Source: Qipengyuania flavescens (lineage in GTDB: Bacteria > Pseudomonadota > Alphaproteobacteria > Sphingomonadales > Sphingomonadaceae). Taken from it: a stretch of DNA of 64,000 nucleotides. The translations under genes were made by a program, and so were the position numbers. The stretch is taken from positions 1 through 64,000 of the forward strand of contig NZ_JARULD010000006.1 of NCBI RefSeq assembly GCF_029688735.1. The letters run 5' to 3'. Shown here one piece after another: positions 7,412-15,780 of the stretch. The notes under the pieces were generated by a model, which did not search any database, was not told where the DNA came from, and saw only the letters and a list, made by a program, of their open reading frames with translations. The first letter of the stretch is position 1; the number at the start of each line of letters is the position of its first letter.

Positions 7412-8662
7412 TCAGATAATGCCGACCTGCTTGCCTGCTTTCTCGAAGATCGAGAGGATCTCTCCGACCTCCTCCTCGCTGTGTTCGGCGCAGAGCGAGC
7501 AGCGCAGCAGGGTCATATTGGCAGGCGTCGCCGGGGGTCTGGCGAGGTTCACGTAAAGCCCGCCTTGGATCAGCGCCTCCCACATCGCGGCGCCCTGCTG
7601 GAGGTCGGGCATGATTACTGCGATGATCGCGCTCTGCGGTTCTTCGGTGCCGAGCTTGAAGCCGAGGTCCTTCAGGCCCTTGTGCAGCGCCTTCGAATTC
7701 TCCCACAGATGCGCGCGCTTGTTCGATCCGTGCATCAGCTTGCGGATCGAGGTGCAGGCGGTCGCCACTACGCTGGGCGGCAGCGAGGCGGTGAAGACAT
7801 AGGGGCGACAGACGAGGCGCATGATCTCGAACTTGGGATGGTTCGAAACGCAGAACCCGCCGACCGTGCCGACGCTCTTGGAGAAGGTTCCGATGATGAA
7901 ATCGACATCGTCGATCACGCCCGCATCCTCGACCACGCCGCGGCCGTTTTCGCCTATGAAACCCATCGAATGCGCTTCGTCGACCAGCACCATGGCACCA
8001 TATTTCTTGGCGACCGCGACCATTTCCTTCAGCGGCGCGACATCGCCGAGCATCGAGTAGACGCCCTCGAGGATCACCAGCTTGCCCGCGCCTTCGGGAA
8101 TGCGCTTGAGGCGCTTTTCCATCGCCTCGATATCGTTGTGCTTGAACGGCACGACTTCGGCCTGGCCGAGCGCGCAGCCGTCCCAGATGCTGGCATGGCT
8201 GTCGATGTCGAGGACAATGTAGTCGCCCTTGCCGGCGATAGTGCTGATAATGCCGAGATTGGCCTGATAGCCGGTCGAGAAAACCATCGCATGGTCCATC
8301 TCGTAGAAGTCCATCAGCGCCTGCTCGACTTCCTTGTGGCCCTGGTATGTCCCGTTCAGCACACGGCTGCCAGTGGTGCCGGTGCCGAAATCGGACAGCG
8401 CCTGCTTGCCCGCCTCGACCACGTCGGGGTCGAAGGTCATGCCCATGTAGTTGTAGGTGCCGAGCAGAATGGTATCGCGCCCGTTGCAGATTGCACGGGT
8501 GGGCGACAGGACCTTTTCCATGACCAGGTTGAAAGGGTCTTCCTGCCCGCTGGACAAAAGCCCTTCGCGTAGAGCGATCACGTCGTCGAACTTCGAGAAA
8601 AGGTCCTTGCCCTCGCCCTCGAGCGCCTGCGGTTGGTCCGGCTGGCTGATACCTTCGCTCAT
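7412..8662 (-). CDS. spt: serine palmitoyltransferase, sphingolipid biosynthesis
   Basis: This 416-residue alpha-oxoamine synthase is the soluble bacterial SPT type. It condenses L-serine with an acyl thioester to 3-ketodihydrosphingosine, using PLP. Expected residues are at His156 (DIDSHAS), Asp228 and His231 (VDEAHSMGF), and the Schiff-base Lys262 (GTFSKSVG), each offset by three from the Sphingomonas paucimobilis enzyme. An acyl carrier protein gene is directly upstream with one base shared between stop and start (TGATG), the usual sphingomonad arrangement. ALAS and KBL were rejected because of the SKSVGTVGGF context and the ACP partner. Product: cytoplasmic, first step to glycosphingolipids. 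Confidence 0.93.
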   Translation of the reverse strand: MSEGISQPDQPQALEGEGKDLFSKFDDVIALREGLLSSGQEDPFNLVMEKVLSPTRAICNGRDTILLGTYNYMGMTFDPDVVEAGKQALSDFGTGTTGSRVLNGTYQGHKEVEQALMDFYEMDHAMVFSTGYQANLGIISTIAGKGDYIVLDIDSHASIWDGCALGQAEVVPFKHNDIEAMEKRLKRIPEGAGKLVILEGVYSMLGDVAPLKEMVAVAKKYGAMVLVDEAHSMGFIGENGRGVVEDAGVIDDVDFIIGTFSKSVGTVGGFCVSNHPKFEIMRLVCRPYVFTASLPPSVVATACTSIRKLMHGSNKRAHLWENSKALHKGLKDLGFKLGTEEPQSAIIAVIMPDLQQGAAMWEALIQGGLYVNLARPPATPANMTLLRCSLCAEHSEEEVGEILSIFEKAGKQVGII

Positions 8663-8904
8663 CAGTCGGCCTGCAGCTTGGTCACGGCGTCCACCAGCTG
8701 GCCGTAATTCTCGATTTCGGCCTGCTGGTTCATCGAGATGATGATGTCGAATTCGTCCTCGATCTCGGCCACGAAATCCATCACCGTCAGGCTGTCGAAT
8801 TCGAGATCGTTCTGGAAGGTCGTCTCGTCCATGACTGCGATGCCCTTCTTGTTGAACGGCTCGATCAGAGAGCGGATTTTGGTGTCGACTTCGGCGCGGT
8901 CCAT
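8662..8904 (-). CDS. acyl carrier protein linked to serine palmitoyltransferase
   Basis: The 80-residue protein is a four-helix ACP with the phosphopantetheine attachment Ser38 in EFDSLTVMDF. ATG 8904 is the start closest to family length; the open frame to 8988 adds an unrelated leader. The stop codon shares its last base with the SPT start, so translation is coupled. It probably delivers the acyl chain for sphingoid base synthesis rather than serving general fatty acid synthesis; the motif differs from AcpP (FDSLTVMDF instead of DSLDTVEL). Confidence 0.9.
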   Translation of the reverse strand: MDRAEVDTKIRSLIEPFNKKGIAVMDETTFQNDLEFDSLTVMDFVAEIEDEFDIIISMNQQAEIENYGQLVDAVTKLQAD

Positions 8905-9015
8905 GCAGGTGGTCCAGTTCTGTTGGTGGGCAGCGTCAATGCTGCAAGATAGACGCGCGGCAAAGCGGTCTAAGGGGGTCTTTGTCAAGGTTTCGGGCGC
9001 GCCGGAAGACGCGGA

Positions 9016-9384
9016 TCAATCCGCAATCAGGCCGCGCACCTTGGCCATGAACGGCGTGATCGAGACCGGTTTGGCCAGGTAATCCGCCGCACCCGCCTCG
9101 CGAATACGTTCCTCGTCGCCCTTTCCCGCATAGGCAGTGACGGCGAGCACGGGGACCTCCGCCATCGCCGTGTCGCGTTTCAGCTGGGCGATCAGGTCGA
9201 CCCCGCTGATATTCGGCAGCTGGATGTCCATGATGACGAGGTGGGGGGTGAATTTCTTCGCCGTCGCCACCACGTTGGATCCATCGGCGACGGGAACGAC
9301 TTCATAGCCGTTGGCTTTGAGGACATCGCAGAACAACTTGCGATTGAGATCGTTGTCCTCGACAACCAGAATTCTCTTAGCCAC
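9016..9384 (-). CDS. divK: single-domain response regulator DivK
   Basis: This 122-residue receiver has Glu9/Asp10 in the acidic pocket, phospho-acceptor Asp53 (LVIMDIQLP) and a C-terminal lysine (YLAKPVS). The GTG start at 9384 is chosen because AAGGAGG lies nine bases upstream and the first residues (AKRILVVEDNDLNRKLF) match DivK. DivK couples PleC/DivJ kinases to CtrA activity in the alphaproteobacterial cell cycle. It lies upstream of the ACP-SPT pair (111-base gap) and divergent from a DUF3572 gene, a neighbour often seen beside divK. Confidence 0.9.
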   Translation of the reverse strand: MAKRILVVEDNDLNRKLFCDVLKANGYEVVPVADGSNVVATAKKFTPHLVIMDIQLPNISGVDLIAQLKRDTAMAEVPVLAVTAYAGKGDEERIREAGAADYLAKPVSITPFMAKVRGLIAD

Positions 9385-9435
9385 GCGGCGTTGCCTCCTT
9401 GCCTTGCGGCCGCGCCATATGGAAAACGACAGGAC

Positions 9436-9726
9436 GTGACAATCATTCGCGAGACATCGAACAGACATGGCGAAACCCGCGCCCCCGAAGTGCTGGCGCT
9501 GGAAGCGCTCGGCTGGGCGCTGGCCGACGAAGCACGGGCGGACCGGCTGCTATCGCTGACCGGCCTGACCCCGGAGCATCTGCGCCACGGGATCGAGGAT
9601 CGCGCCGTTCAGGCCGCCGTGCTGGAATTCCTAGCCAATCACGAACCCGACCTCGTGCTGGCGGCGGATAATCTGCAGACCACGCCCGAAGCCCTCATCG
9701 CTGCACACAGGGAGCTGTCCGCGTGA
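9436..9726 (+). CDS. DUF3572 protein
   Basis: The 96-residue protein starts at GTG 9436; no ATG is available in a sensible position. It is all-helical, with ALEALGWALADEARADRLLSLTGL and LEFLANHEPDLVLAADNL segments diagnostic of DUF3572, an alphaproteobacterial family of unknown role that commonly flanks divK. The end overlaps the next gene (GTGA at 9723-9726), placing it as the first gene of a coupled five-gene series. Confidence 0.75.
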   Translation: MTIIRETSNRHGETRAPEVLALEALGWALADEARADRLLSLTGLTPEHLRHGIEDRAVQAAVLEFLANHEPDLVLAADNLQTTPEALIAAHRELSA

Positions 9727-10352
9727 GCCGCCCGCTGATCATCTCCGACTGCGACGAGGTCCTGCTTTATATGGTCTCGCCTTTCCGCGACTGGCTTGCC
9801 CAAACGCAGGGCGTCGAATTCCGCATGGAGGGCAACGACTTCGGCAGCGCGCTACGCTGGCAGGATAGCGGCGAGGTGCTCCCGCAAGAAGAGATCTGGC
9901 GCAAGCTGGGCGGATTCTTCGATACCGAGATGCACCGCCAGACCGCGATCCCCGGCGCGATCGAAGGCCTCAACGCACTGGCCGACCACGCCGATGTGGT
10001 CGTGCTCACCAATCTGGTGGACAAGCGGCAGGAGATGCGCCGCGAGCAGCTCGCCGATCACGGGCTGGAAGCGCGGGTGTTTACCAACCAGGGTCCCAAA
10101 GGGCCGGCGCTTCAGGCGATCCTCGACGAATACCGGCCGAGCAAGGCGATCTTCATCGACGATCTGGCGCAGCACCACCGCTCGGCGCGCGAAACGCTGG
10201 ACGACATCACGACCCTCCATCTGTGCGGCGAACCGATGATCGCGCCGCATATCGACTGCGCGCACAAGTCGGGCCACGCCGACGCGCGGATCGATACGTG
10301 GGAGCATGCGCTGCCGTGGCTGATGGAACGACTGGAAAAGGAGCCTGCATGA
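9723..10352 (+). CDS. HAD-superfamily hydrolase
   Basis: GTG 9723 overlaps the preceding stop. The 209-residue protein has HAD motif I as SDCDEVLLY (Asp9, Asp11), motif II in VVVLTNL, a lysine in NQGPKGPAL, and the acidic motif IV in AIFIDDLAQH. This is a complete phosphatase-like core with a helical cap around residues 35-75. The substrate is unknown. It is followed by ridA with an ATGA overlap. Confidence 0.8.
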   Translation: MSRPLIISDCDEVLLYMVSPFRDWLAQTQGVEFRMEGNDFGSALRWQDSGEVLPQEEIWRKLGGFFDTEMHRQTAIPGAIEGLNALADHADVVVLTNLVDKRQEMRREQLADHGLEARVFTNQGPKGPALQAILDEYRPSKAIFIDDLAQHHRSARETLDDITTLHLCGEPMIAPHIDCAHKSGHADARIDTWEHALPWLMERLEKEPA

Positions 10353-10804
10353 GCATTGCCGAACGCCTCGAGGAACTGAAGATCATCCTGCCGGAAGCTG
10401 CCGCTCCGGTGGCCAGCTACAAGCCGCTCGTCGTTCATGGCGGGGTGGCATACGTCTCGGGCCAGCTGCCCTTCGTTTCGGGTGAGGTCGTAACCGGCAA
10501 GCTGGGCGCGGAAGTCGATCTTGAGAAGGGGCGCGAGGCGGCCCGCGCCTGTGGGCTGATGATCCTCGCCCAATTGAACGAAGCCGATTTGCTCGAGAAG
10601 GTGGAGCGCGTGGTGAAGCTCGGCGGGTTCGTCGCCAGCACACCCGAATTCACCCAGCAGCCGCAGGTGGTAAACGGCGCCAGCGACCTGATGTACGAAG
10701 TGTTCGGAGACTGCGGCCGCCATGCCCGTGCCGCTGTCGGCGTGCCGGTTCTCCCGCTCGATGCAGCAGTCGAGGTCGATGCGATCATTGCTCTCAAGGC
10801 TTGA
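10349..10804 (+). CDS. RidA/YjgF-family protein
   Basis: The 151-residue protein shows the RidA pattern: SGQLPF near residue 40, a central LNEADLLEKVERVVKLGGFV segment, and RHARAAVGVPVLPLDAAVEVDAI near the end, where the conserved arginine should bind the carboxylate of an imine. Canonical RidA hydrolyses reactive enamine/imine intermediates released by PLP enzymes; this longer subgroup is less studied. The start ATG overlaps the HAD stop by four bases, and the end overlaps the following phosphodiesterase by 26. Confidence 0.85.
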   Translation: MSIAERLEELKIILPEAAAPVASYKPLVVHGGVAYVSGQLPFVSGEVVTGKLGAEVDLEKGREAARACGLMILAQLNEADLLEKVERVVKLGGFVASTPEFTQQPQVVNGASDLMYEVFGDCGRHARAAVGVPVLPLDAAVEVDAIIALKA

Positions 10805-11549
10805 TCAGCGCTTCGTCCCGCAGCCCGACCTGGCAAGGGTCGGCTGGCTGGCCGAATGGACTTATGCCCATCGCGGGTTGCATGGGGCGGGGCGCGTCGA
10901 GAATTCCGCCAGCGCCTTTCGCGCCGCAGTCGCGGCGGGCTTCGGGATCGAATGCGACATCCAGCGCAGCGCCGACGATGTCGCCATGGTGTTCCACGAT
11001 TGGGACTTCATGCGCCTGATCGGACGGCCTGAGAAATCCGCCAGCCTGACCGCCGCCGAATGGAAGACCCTGAGCTATCTGGAAGGAGAGGAGCCGCCGA
11101 TCGCTCTCGCCGACCTGCTCGAACTGGTGGACGGAAGGGTGCCGATCCTCATCGAGATCAAGTCGAAGCGCCGCTACGACGTCGGGCGGAGCTGCGAGGC
11201 GGTCGCCGAATGCCTCGAAGGCTATGAAGGCCTGCATGCCGTGATGAGCTTCGACCCGCGCGTCTCGCGCTGGTTTCGGAAGAATTGCCCGCAGACGGTG
11301 CAGGGGCTGGTCATGCGCGAGGATGACAAGGGCTACACGCAGAAAGCCTGGCAGCGGCGCTTGACGCTATGGGCGGCGAGGCCCGAGTTTCTCGCCTATC
11401 ATGTCGAGGCGCTCCCCAATCTGATGGTGTCGGCCTTGCGGGAAGCGGGCCTGCCGATTGCGACATGGACCGTGAGCACTCCGGCACTGGCAGAGCGTGC
11501 GCAGGCCAATTCAGACGCGCTGATTGCAGAGGGCGAGGGCATCGGGTGA
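10779..11549 (+). CDS. glycerophosphodiester phosphodiesterase
   Basis: This 256-residue TIM-barrel protein has the GDPD signatures: AHRG with His31/Arg32, ECD with Glu58/Asp60, and HDWDFMRL with His73. It hydrolyses glycerophosphodiesters to sn-glycerol-3-phosphate and an alcohol. No signal peptide is evident, so it is likely cytoplasmic. ATG 10779 lies inside the end of ridA; there is no later good start before the conserved core. Confidence 0.88.
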   Translation: MRSLLSRLDQRFVPQPDLARVGWLAEWTYAHRGLHGAGRVENSASAFRAAVAAGFGIECDIQRSADDVAMVFHDWDFMRLIGRPEKSASLTAAEWKTLSYLEGEEPPIALADLLELVDGRVPILIEIKSKRRYDVGRSCEAVAECLEGYEGLHAVMSFDPRVSRWFRKNCPQTVQGLVMREDDKGYTQKAWQRRLTLWAARPEFLAYHVEALPNLMVSALREAGLPIATWTVSTPALAERAQANSDALIAEGEGIG

Positions 11550-12685
11550 GCGAGGGCGATATGGAGCTTGCCGCTCGCGTTGCGGGCTCGGTCGGGGCGT
11601 TCGACAAGGCGGAGTGGAACGCGCTGGCAGGCGACAATCCTTTCGTCAGCTACGAATTCCTGACCGCGCTTGAAGATTCAAGCAGCGTCGGTGCGGGCAC
11701 CGGTTGGCAGAGCGCGCCCATCGTCGTTTCGGCGGAAGGCGGCCCGCTGCTGGCTGCGATGCCGGCCTATCTCAAGAGCCACAGCCAGGGCGAATACGTC
11801 TTCGACCATAGCTGGGCCGATGCTTACGAGCAGGCAGGGGGCAGCTACTATCCCAAGCTCCAGATCGCCGCGCCGTTTACGCCCGCGACTGGGCCTCGTC
11901 TCCTCTTAACTGACGACGCGCTTTCGGGGCCGTTACTGTCGGCCGCCGAGCAACTCTGCCTCCAGAACGGCTTCTCCTCCGCCCATGCGACCTTCATCGA
12001 GCCGGACCAGCATGCTTTCTTCGAGGATGCCGGCTGGATGCTGCGATCGGATATCCAGTTCCATTGGTACAATCACGGCTTCGCAGATTTCGACGAATTC
12101 CTCGCCAGCCTCGCCTCGCGCAAGCGCAAGGATCTGCGCAAGGAACGCGCTGCTGCGCAAGGCGAGGTAGAGATCGTGCGCTTGCAGGGCGCGAAAATCG
12201 CTCCCGAGCATTGGGACGCCTTCTGGTATTTCTATCAGGACACCGGCGCGCGCAAATGGGGGCGACCCTATCTGACACGCGAAGCTTTCGACCTCTTCTC
12301 GGAGCGAATGGGGGACCGGCTTTTGCTGGTGCTGGCTCTGCAGGAGGGTCAGCCGGTTGCCGGTGCGCTCAATTTCATCGGGGGCGATGCGCTCTACGGC
12401 CGCTACTGGGGCTGCTCGCGCGATATCCGCTTCCTGCATTTCGAGCTGTGCTATTATCAGGCGATCGATGCGGCGATCGAGCTGGGCCTCTCGCGAGTGG
12501 AAGCCGGCGCACAGGGCGGCCACAAGCTGGCGCGGGGTTACGAACCGGTCGAGACCATTTCAGCCCACTGGATCGCCGATACGGGATTTCGCGAGGCGGT
12601 CGCCGATTTCCTCAAGCGGGAGCGGGCGGGCGTCGCGGCGGACCGCAACTATCTCCAGAACCGCACGCCCTTCAGGAAGGGCTGA
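11546..12685 (+). CDS. GNAT/FemAB-like acyltransferase (DUF482 family)
   Basis: GTG 11546 overlaps the preceding stop (GTGA). The 379-residue protein belongs to the peptidogalycan/DUF482 group: NPFVSYEFLTALEDSSSV near residue 30, an SRKRKDLRKER segment around residue 190, RKWGRPYLTREAF, then a C-terminal GNAT fold with GRYWGCSRDIRFLHFELCYYQ. The group is predicted to transfer acyl or aminoacyl groups; the substrate is not established. It closes a five-gene series whose members all overlap. Confidence 0.8.
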   Translation: MSEGDMELAARVAGSVGAFDKAEWNALAGDNPFVSYEFLTALEDSSSVGAGTGWQSAPIVVSAEGGPLLAAMPAYLKSHSQGEYVFDHSWADAYEQAGGSYYPKLQIAAPFTPATGPRLLLTDDALSGPLLSAAEQLCLQNGFSSAHATFIEPDQHAFFEDAGWMLRSDIQFHWYNHGFADFDEFLASLASRKRKDLRKERAAAQGEVEIVRLQGAKIAPEHWDAFWYFYQDTGARKWGRPYLTREAFDLFSERMGDRLLLVLALQEGQPVAGALNFIGGDALYGRYWGCSRDIRFLHFELCYYQAIDAAIELGLSRVEAGAQGGHKLARGYEPVETISAHWIADTGFREAVADFLKRERAGVAADRNYLQNRTPFRKG

Positions 12686-12688
12686 GCG

Positions 12689-13018
12689 TCAGGCGACCTT
12701 CCGCTGGCCGTCTGCCAGCCACTCGCGGGCGCGGCGCTGCGCTTCGGCGATTTCGCGTGCGGTCATCTCATCGGAAACGTCGGCGCGGCACCAAGCGGCC
12801 TCTTCGTGGCCTTTCGATGCGGCGATGTTGAACCATTTGTGCGCTTCGATCATGTCGCAGGTGCAACCGTGGCTCCCGGTCGAGAAAGCCACCCCCAGCG
12901 CATAGAGCGCGTCGATATTGCCTTTGCTGTAGGCCTCGAGCGAGCGGGCGATCAGGTTGGTCGCCTCCGCGCCCTGTTCGATCCTGCCAGCGCCACCTTC
13001 GATTCCGATAAGTGCCAT
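12689..13018 (-). CDS. small Sel1-repeat protein
   Basis: The 109-residue cytoplasmic protein contains about two Sel1-like repeats (DALYALGVAFSTG and EAHKWFNIAASKGHEEA), followed by a helical basic tail. Sel1 repeats mediate protein-protein contacts. GGGGGA is placed before ATG 13018. It is convergent with the acyltransferase, with three bases between. Partner unknown. Confidence 0.8.
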   Translation of the reverse strand: MALIGIEGGAGRIEQGAEATNLIARSLEAYSKGNIDALYALGVAFSTGSHGCTCDMIEAHKWFNIAASKGHEEAAWCRADVSDEMTAREIAEAQRRAREWLADGQRKVA

Positions 13019-13299
13019 CGTTATTCCCCCATTTCTTCTCCGGCCCCCTGCCGGTTTCCATGGGTTCGCGAATTATGGTCAATAAAAGGTTAACGGACAC
13101 GCGAATAACTGCGCGCCGCAAGACGACGAGTGCGCTTTTGCACCGCCTGATCGGCGAACGGCGGATACGTCGGGATTGCTGCTTGTGTGCATAGGGGCGC
13201 TTGCCTATAGGCCGCGCCCATCGGGACGGCGAGGCACCGGAAACATCCGGGCCTGCAGGACGACGGCGATCCGAGTGCAGTATTTGGGTGAGAAAGCGA

Positions 13300-13761
13300 A
13301 TGGCCTCACTGGCTAACAGCGACACGGAAAAAAGGCTCGCGGAAGCGAAGGCCGCGATCGGCGCAAACTATACGCCGAGCGAAGACGAAGAATACATGTC
13401 CGAGCGCCAGCTCGACTATTTCCGCGTGTTGCTGCTCGACTGGAAGAAATCGATCCACGATGCTGCTGGCCAGACCTTGCAGTCGCTGCAGGACGGCCCG
13501 ATCCGCGAACCCGATCTCAATGATCGTGCCTCGTCGGAGACCGACTGGGGTATCGAACTCAGGACTCGCGATCGCCAGCGCAAGCTGATTTCCAAGATCG
13601 ACTCCGCCCTCCGGCTGATCGACGCAGGCGAATATGGCTATTGCGCGGTGACCGGCGACCCGATCGGCCTGAAAAGGCTGATTGCGCGCCCGGTAGCAAC
13701 CATGACCGTCGAAGCGCAGGAAGCGCATGAACGGCGCGAAAAAGTTTCCCGCGACGACTGA
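13300..13761 (+). CDS. dksA: RNA polymerase-binding transcription factor DksA
   Basis: The 153-residue protein has the DksA coiled coil with tip residues NDRASSETD (74-82, equivalent to the acidic tip of E. coli DksA) and the C-terminal globular part GEYGYCAVTGDPIGLKRL. Only one of the four zinc-ligand positions is cysteine (Cys115), the pattern described for alphaproteobacterial DksA that works without a full zinc site. DksA binds the RNA polymerase secondary channel and, with ppGpp, retunes rRNA and amino acid promoters. ATG 13300 is preferred; a start at 13201 would add a basic non-conserved leader. The 281-base gap before it contains a TTAAC half-site (13090). Confidence 0.9.
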   Translation: MASLANSDTEKRLAEAKAAIGANYTPSEDEEYMSERQLDYFRVLLLDWKKSIHDAAGQTLQSLQDGPIREPDLNDRASSETDWGIELRTRDRQRKLISKIDSALRLIDAGEYGYCAVTGDPIGLKRLIARPVATMTVEAQEAHERREKVSRDD

Positions 13762-13866
13762 GTTTCGCGGCCAATTCTTTGCGGACTGTTAACCGTTGGC
13801 GCTTATCCACCATCGACCGGCATCCGATGTCGGCGATCAAGCGCAAAAACGGAGTCGAAACCAGCA

Positions 13867-14238
13867 ATGCAATCGGTGGAAACCAGAAATGTCGGCCGCG
13901 ACAGCCTGTTTCTTTTTGCAGAACTGGAATTCGAAGGCCGGGCCGATTCGGTCCGGGTGAAAGTGCGTAATTTGTCTGCCGGTGGCATGATGGCAGAAGC
14001 CCCGATTTCGACAGCTCGCGGCGAACGGCTCACTATCAAATTGCGCAATCTGGATGCGGTGAAGGGCACCGTCGCCTGGGTTCAGGGGGACCGTTTCGGG
14101 GTCTCTTTCGATACCGAAATCGATCCCCGCGTCGCGCGCGCTCCCGTCGGTAGCGCGGAGGGAGCCAGCAGTCCGCGGTTTACCCGGCCGATTGCCGCCG
14201 TTCCCAAGCATGGCGATGGGCCGCTGCGGGTCGTCTGA
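13867..14238 (+). CDS. PilZ-domain protein, likely c-di-GMP binding
   Basis: The 123-residue protein is a stand-alone PilZ domain with both ligand motifs: RxxxR as Arg7/Arg11 (RNVGR) and NxSxxG as Asn35-Gly40 (NLSAGG). A disordered tail follows after residue 85. It should act as a c-di-GMP receptor; the output partner is not encoded nearby. A TTAACC CtrA-like half-site lies at 13789-13794, which could put it under cell-cycle control. Confidence 0.88.
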   Translation: MQSVETRNVGRDSLFLFAELEFEGRADSVRVKVRNLSAGGMMAEAPISTARGERLTIKLRNLDAVKGTVAWVQGDRFGVSFDTEIDPRVARAPVGSAEGASSPRFTRPIAAVPKHGDGPLRVV

Positions 14239-14314
14239 GCGGGTCCGTCACTTCCCATCAGGCCGCGCGAAACTCGCGGCTGACGCAATGATCTCTCCCT
14301 GCTAGGCGGAAGCG

Positions 14315-15775
14315 ATGCGCTCCGTCTTCGCTCTCTTTGCGACAATTCTCCTCGCGGCTTGTTCGAGCGGGATCGATGACGGTGTCGTCGATGTCGCATT
14401 TATTTCGAGCGAGGAGGAACTGGACGCCGAAGGGCTGCGGCTCGGGCCCGCCGCGCAACATGTTCGCGCTGCGCAATCGCAAGGTCTGGTCACCCTGTCC
14501 GCCAACGGGGCGGTCGTTCCGGCGATCGCCGAACGCTGGATCGTCACCGACGACGGATCGAGCTACATCTTCCGCATTCGCGAATTCGACCTGCCCGACG
14601 GAACCCGCCTGACCGCTCAGGCGGTGCGCGACAATCTCGCCTCGACCCTGCGCCGGCTCGAAGGCACCTCGCTCGGGCTCGACCTTGCAAAAATCCGCGA
14701 AGTGCGCGCGATGACCGGGCGGGTCATCGAAATCAGGCTCCGTGGTTCGATGCCGGACCTGTTGCAGCTCCTGGCCCAGCCGGAACTGGGCTTGGTGCTC
14801 GACGGGGCGCAGGCAGGGCCGATGAGGGTGCGTGGCGAGGATGGCGGCGTGCTTCTGGAAGCGATGCCGCCCGAAAGCCGCGGCCTCCCGAGCCAGCCGG
14901 ATTGGGACGAAGGGCTTGCGGCGGTGAAAATTTCTGCCGTCGATGCTCGCGCGGCGACCCAGGGTTTCGCCGAGGGGCGTTACGAGCTGGTTCTGGGTGG
15001 TCATCTGGCGTCGCTGCCGCTGGCGGATGTCGGACCGCTCAGTCGCGGCACGATCCGGCTCGACGCAGCGCTCGGCCTGTTCGGCCTCGACGTCCAGCGT
15101 CGCAGTGGCTTTCTTGCCGAGGCTGACAATCGCGAAGCACTGGCCATGGCCATCGACCGGTCCACGTTGATGAGCGCTTTCAATATCGGCGGCTGGATTC
15201 CGACGACGCGGATCGTATCGCCGGGCCTGCCGGGCGATACGGGCACGGTGCCGGAACGTTGGGAGGGGCAGTCCATCGACGAGCGTCGCGGAACGGCGTC
15301 CGCCCGCGTCCAGCAGTGGCGCGCTGGTGGAGAGGACGCGCCGACGGTGTCGATCTGGCTGCCGGAAGGCCCCGGCTCCGACCTGCTTTTCGAAGCGCTG
15401 GCGCGGGATTTCGCGATGATCGGAGTGGCCAGCACGCGCAGCGCGAACCGGCGCGAGGCTGACCTTGCCCTGCGCGACCGGGTGGCTCGCTACGGCGCAG
15501 CGCGCTGGTTCCTCAACCAGTTCAACTGCCGGGTTTCCGCCGCGGTATGCCTCGAAGATGTCGATTATCTCGTCGGGCTGGGGGTCGATGCGCGCAATCT
15601 GGCCGAAGAGGAGTCCTATCTCGCCGAAGCCGAGACGGCATTGCTCGCGGCCAATACCTACATCCCGCTCGGTGCGCCGATCCGGTGGTCCCTTGTGCGC
15701 GGCGAGGTCGACGGGTTCCTGGAAAACCGCTGGAACGTCCATCCCTTGTTCCCGCTCACGCGCGCTCCCATCTAG
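14315..15775 (+). CDS. orphan ABC-type peptide-binding lipoprotein
   Basis: A lipoprotein signal ends in LLAACSSG (Cys16). The 486-residue protein has the family 5 solute-binding (oligopeptide/dipeptide) architecture: RWIVTDDGSSYIFRIRE and LTAQAVRDNL near the start and EALAMAIDRSTLM in the middle. No permease or ATPase gene is near, so it may use a distant transporter or act as a sensor. It is followed after five bases by DUF4112, suggesting one transcript. Confidence 0.8.
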   Translation: MRSVFALFATILLAACSSGIDDGVVDVAFISSEEELDAEGLRLGPAAQHVRAAQSQGLVTLSANGAVVPAIAERWIVTDDGSSYIFRIREFDLPDGTRLTAQAVRDNLASTLRRLEGTSLGLDLAKIREVRAMTGRVIEIRLRGSMPDLLQLLAQPELGLVLDGAQAGPMRVRGEDGGVLLEAMPPESRGLPSQPDWDEGLAAVKISAVDARAATQGFAEGRYELVLGGHLASLPLADVGPLSRGTIRLDAALGLFGLDVQRRSGFLAEADNREALAMAIDRSTLMSAFNIGGWIPTTRIVSPGLPGDTGTVPERWEGQSIDERRGTASARVQQWRAGGEDAPTVSIWLPEGPGSDLLFEALARDFAMIGVASTRSANRREADLALRDRVARYGAARWFLNQFNCRVSAAVCLEDVDYLVGLGVDARNLAEEESYLAEAETALLAANTYIPLGAPIRWSLVRGEVDGFLENRWNVHPLFPLTRAPI

Positions 15776-15780
15776 AACGC

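Noticed and set aside
7412-8662. 5-aminolevulinate synthase or KBL
   Set aside because: Residue context around the lysine and the adjoining ACP fit serine palmitoyltransferase.
13012-13194. 60-residue plus-strand frame before dksA
   Set aside because: No ribosome site or recognisable feature; it overlaps the sel1 promoter region.
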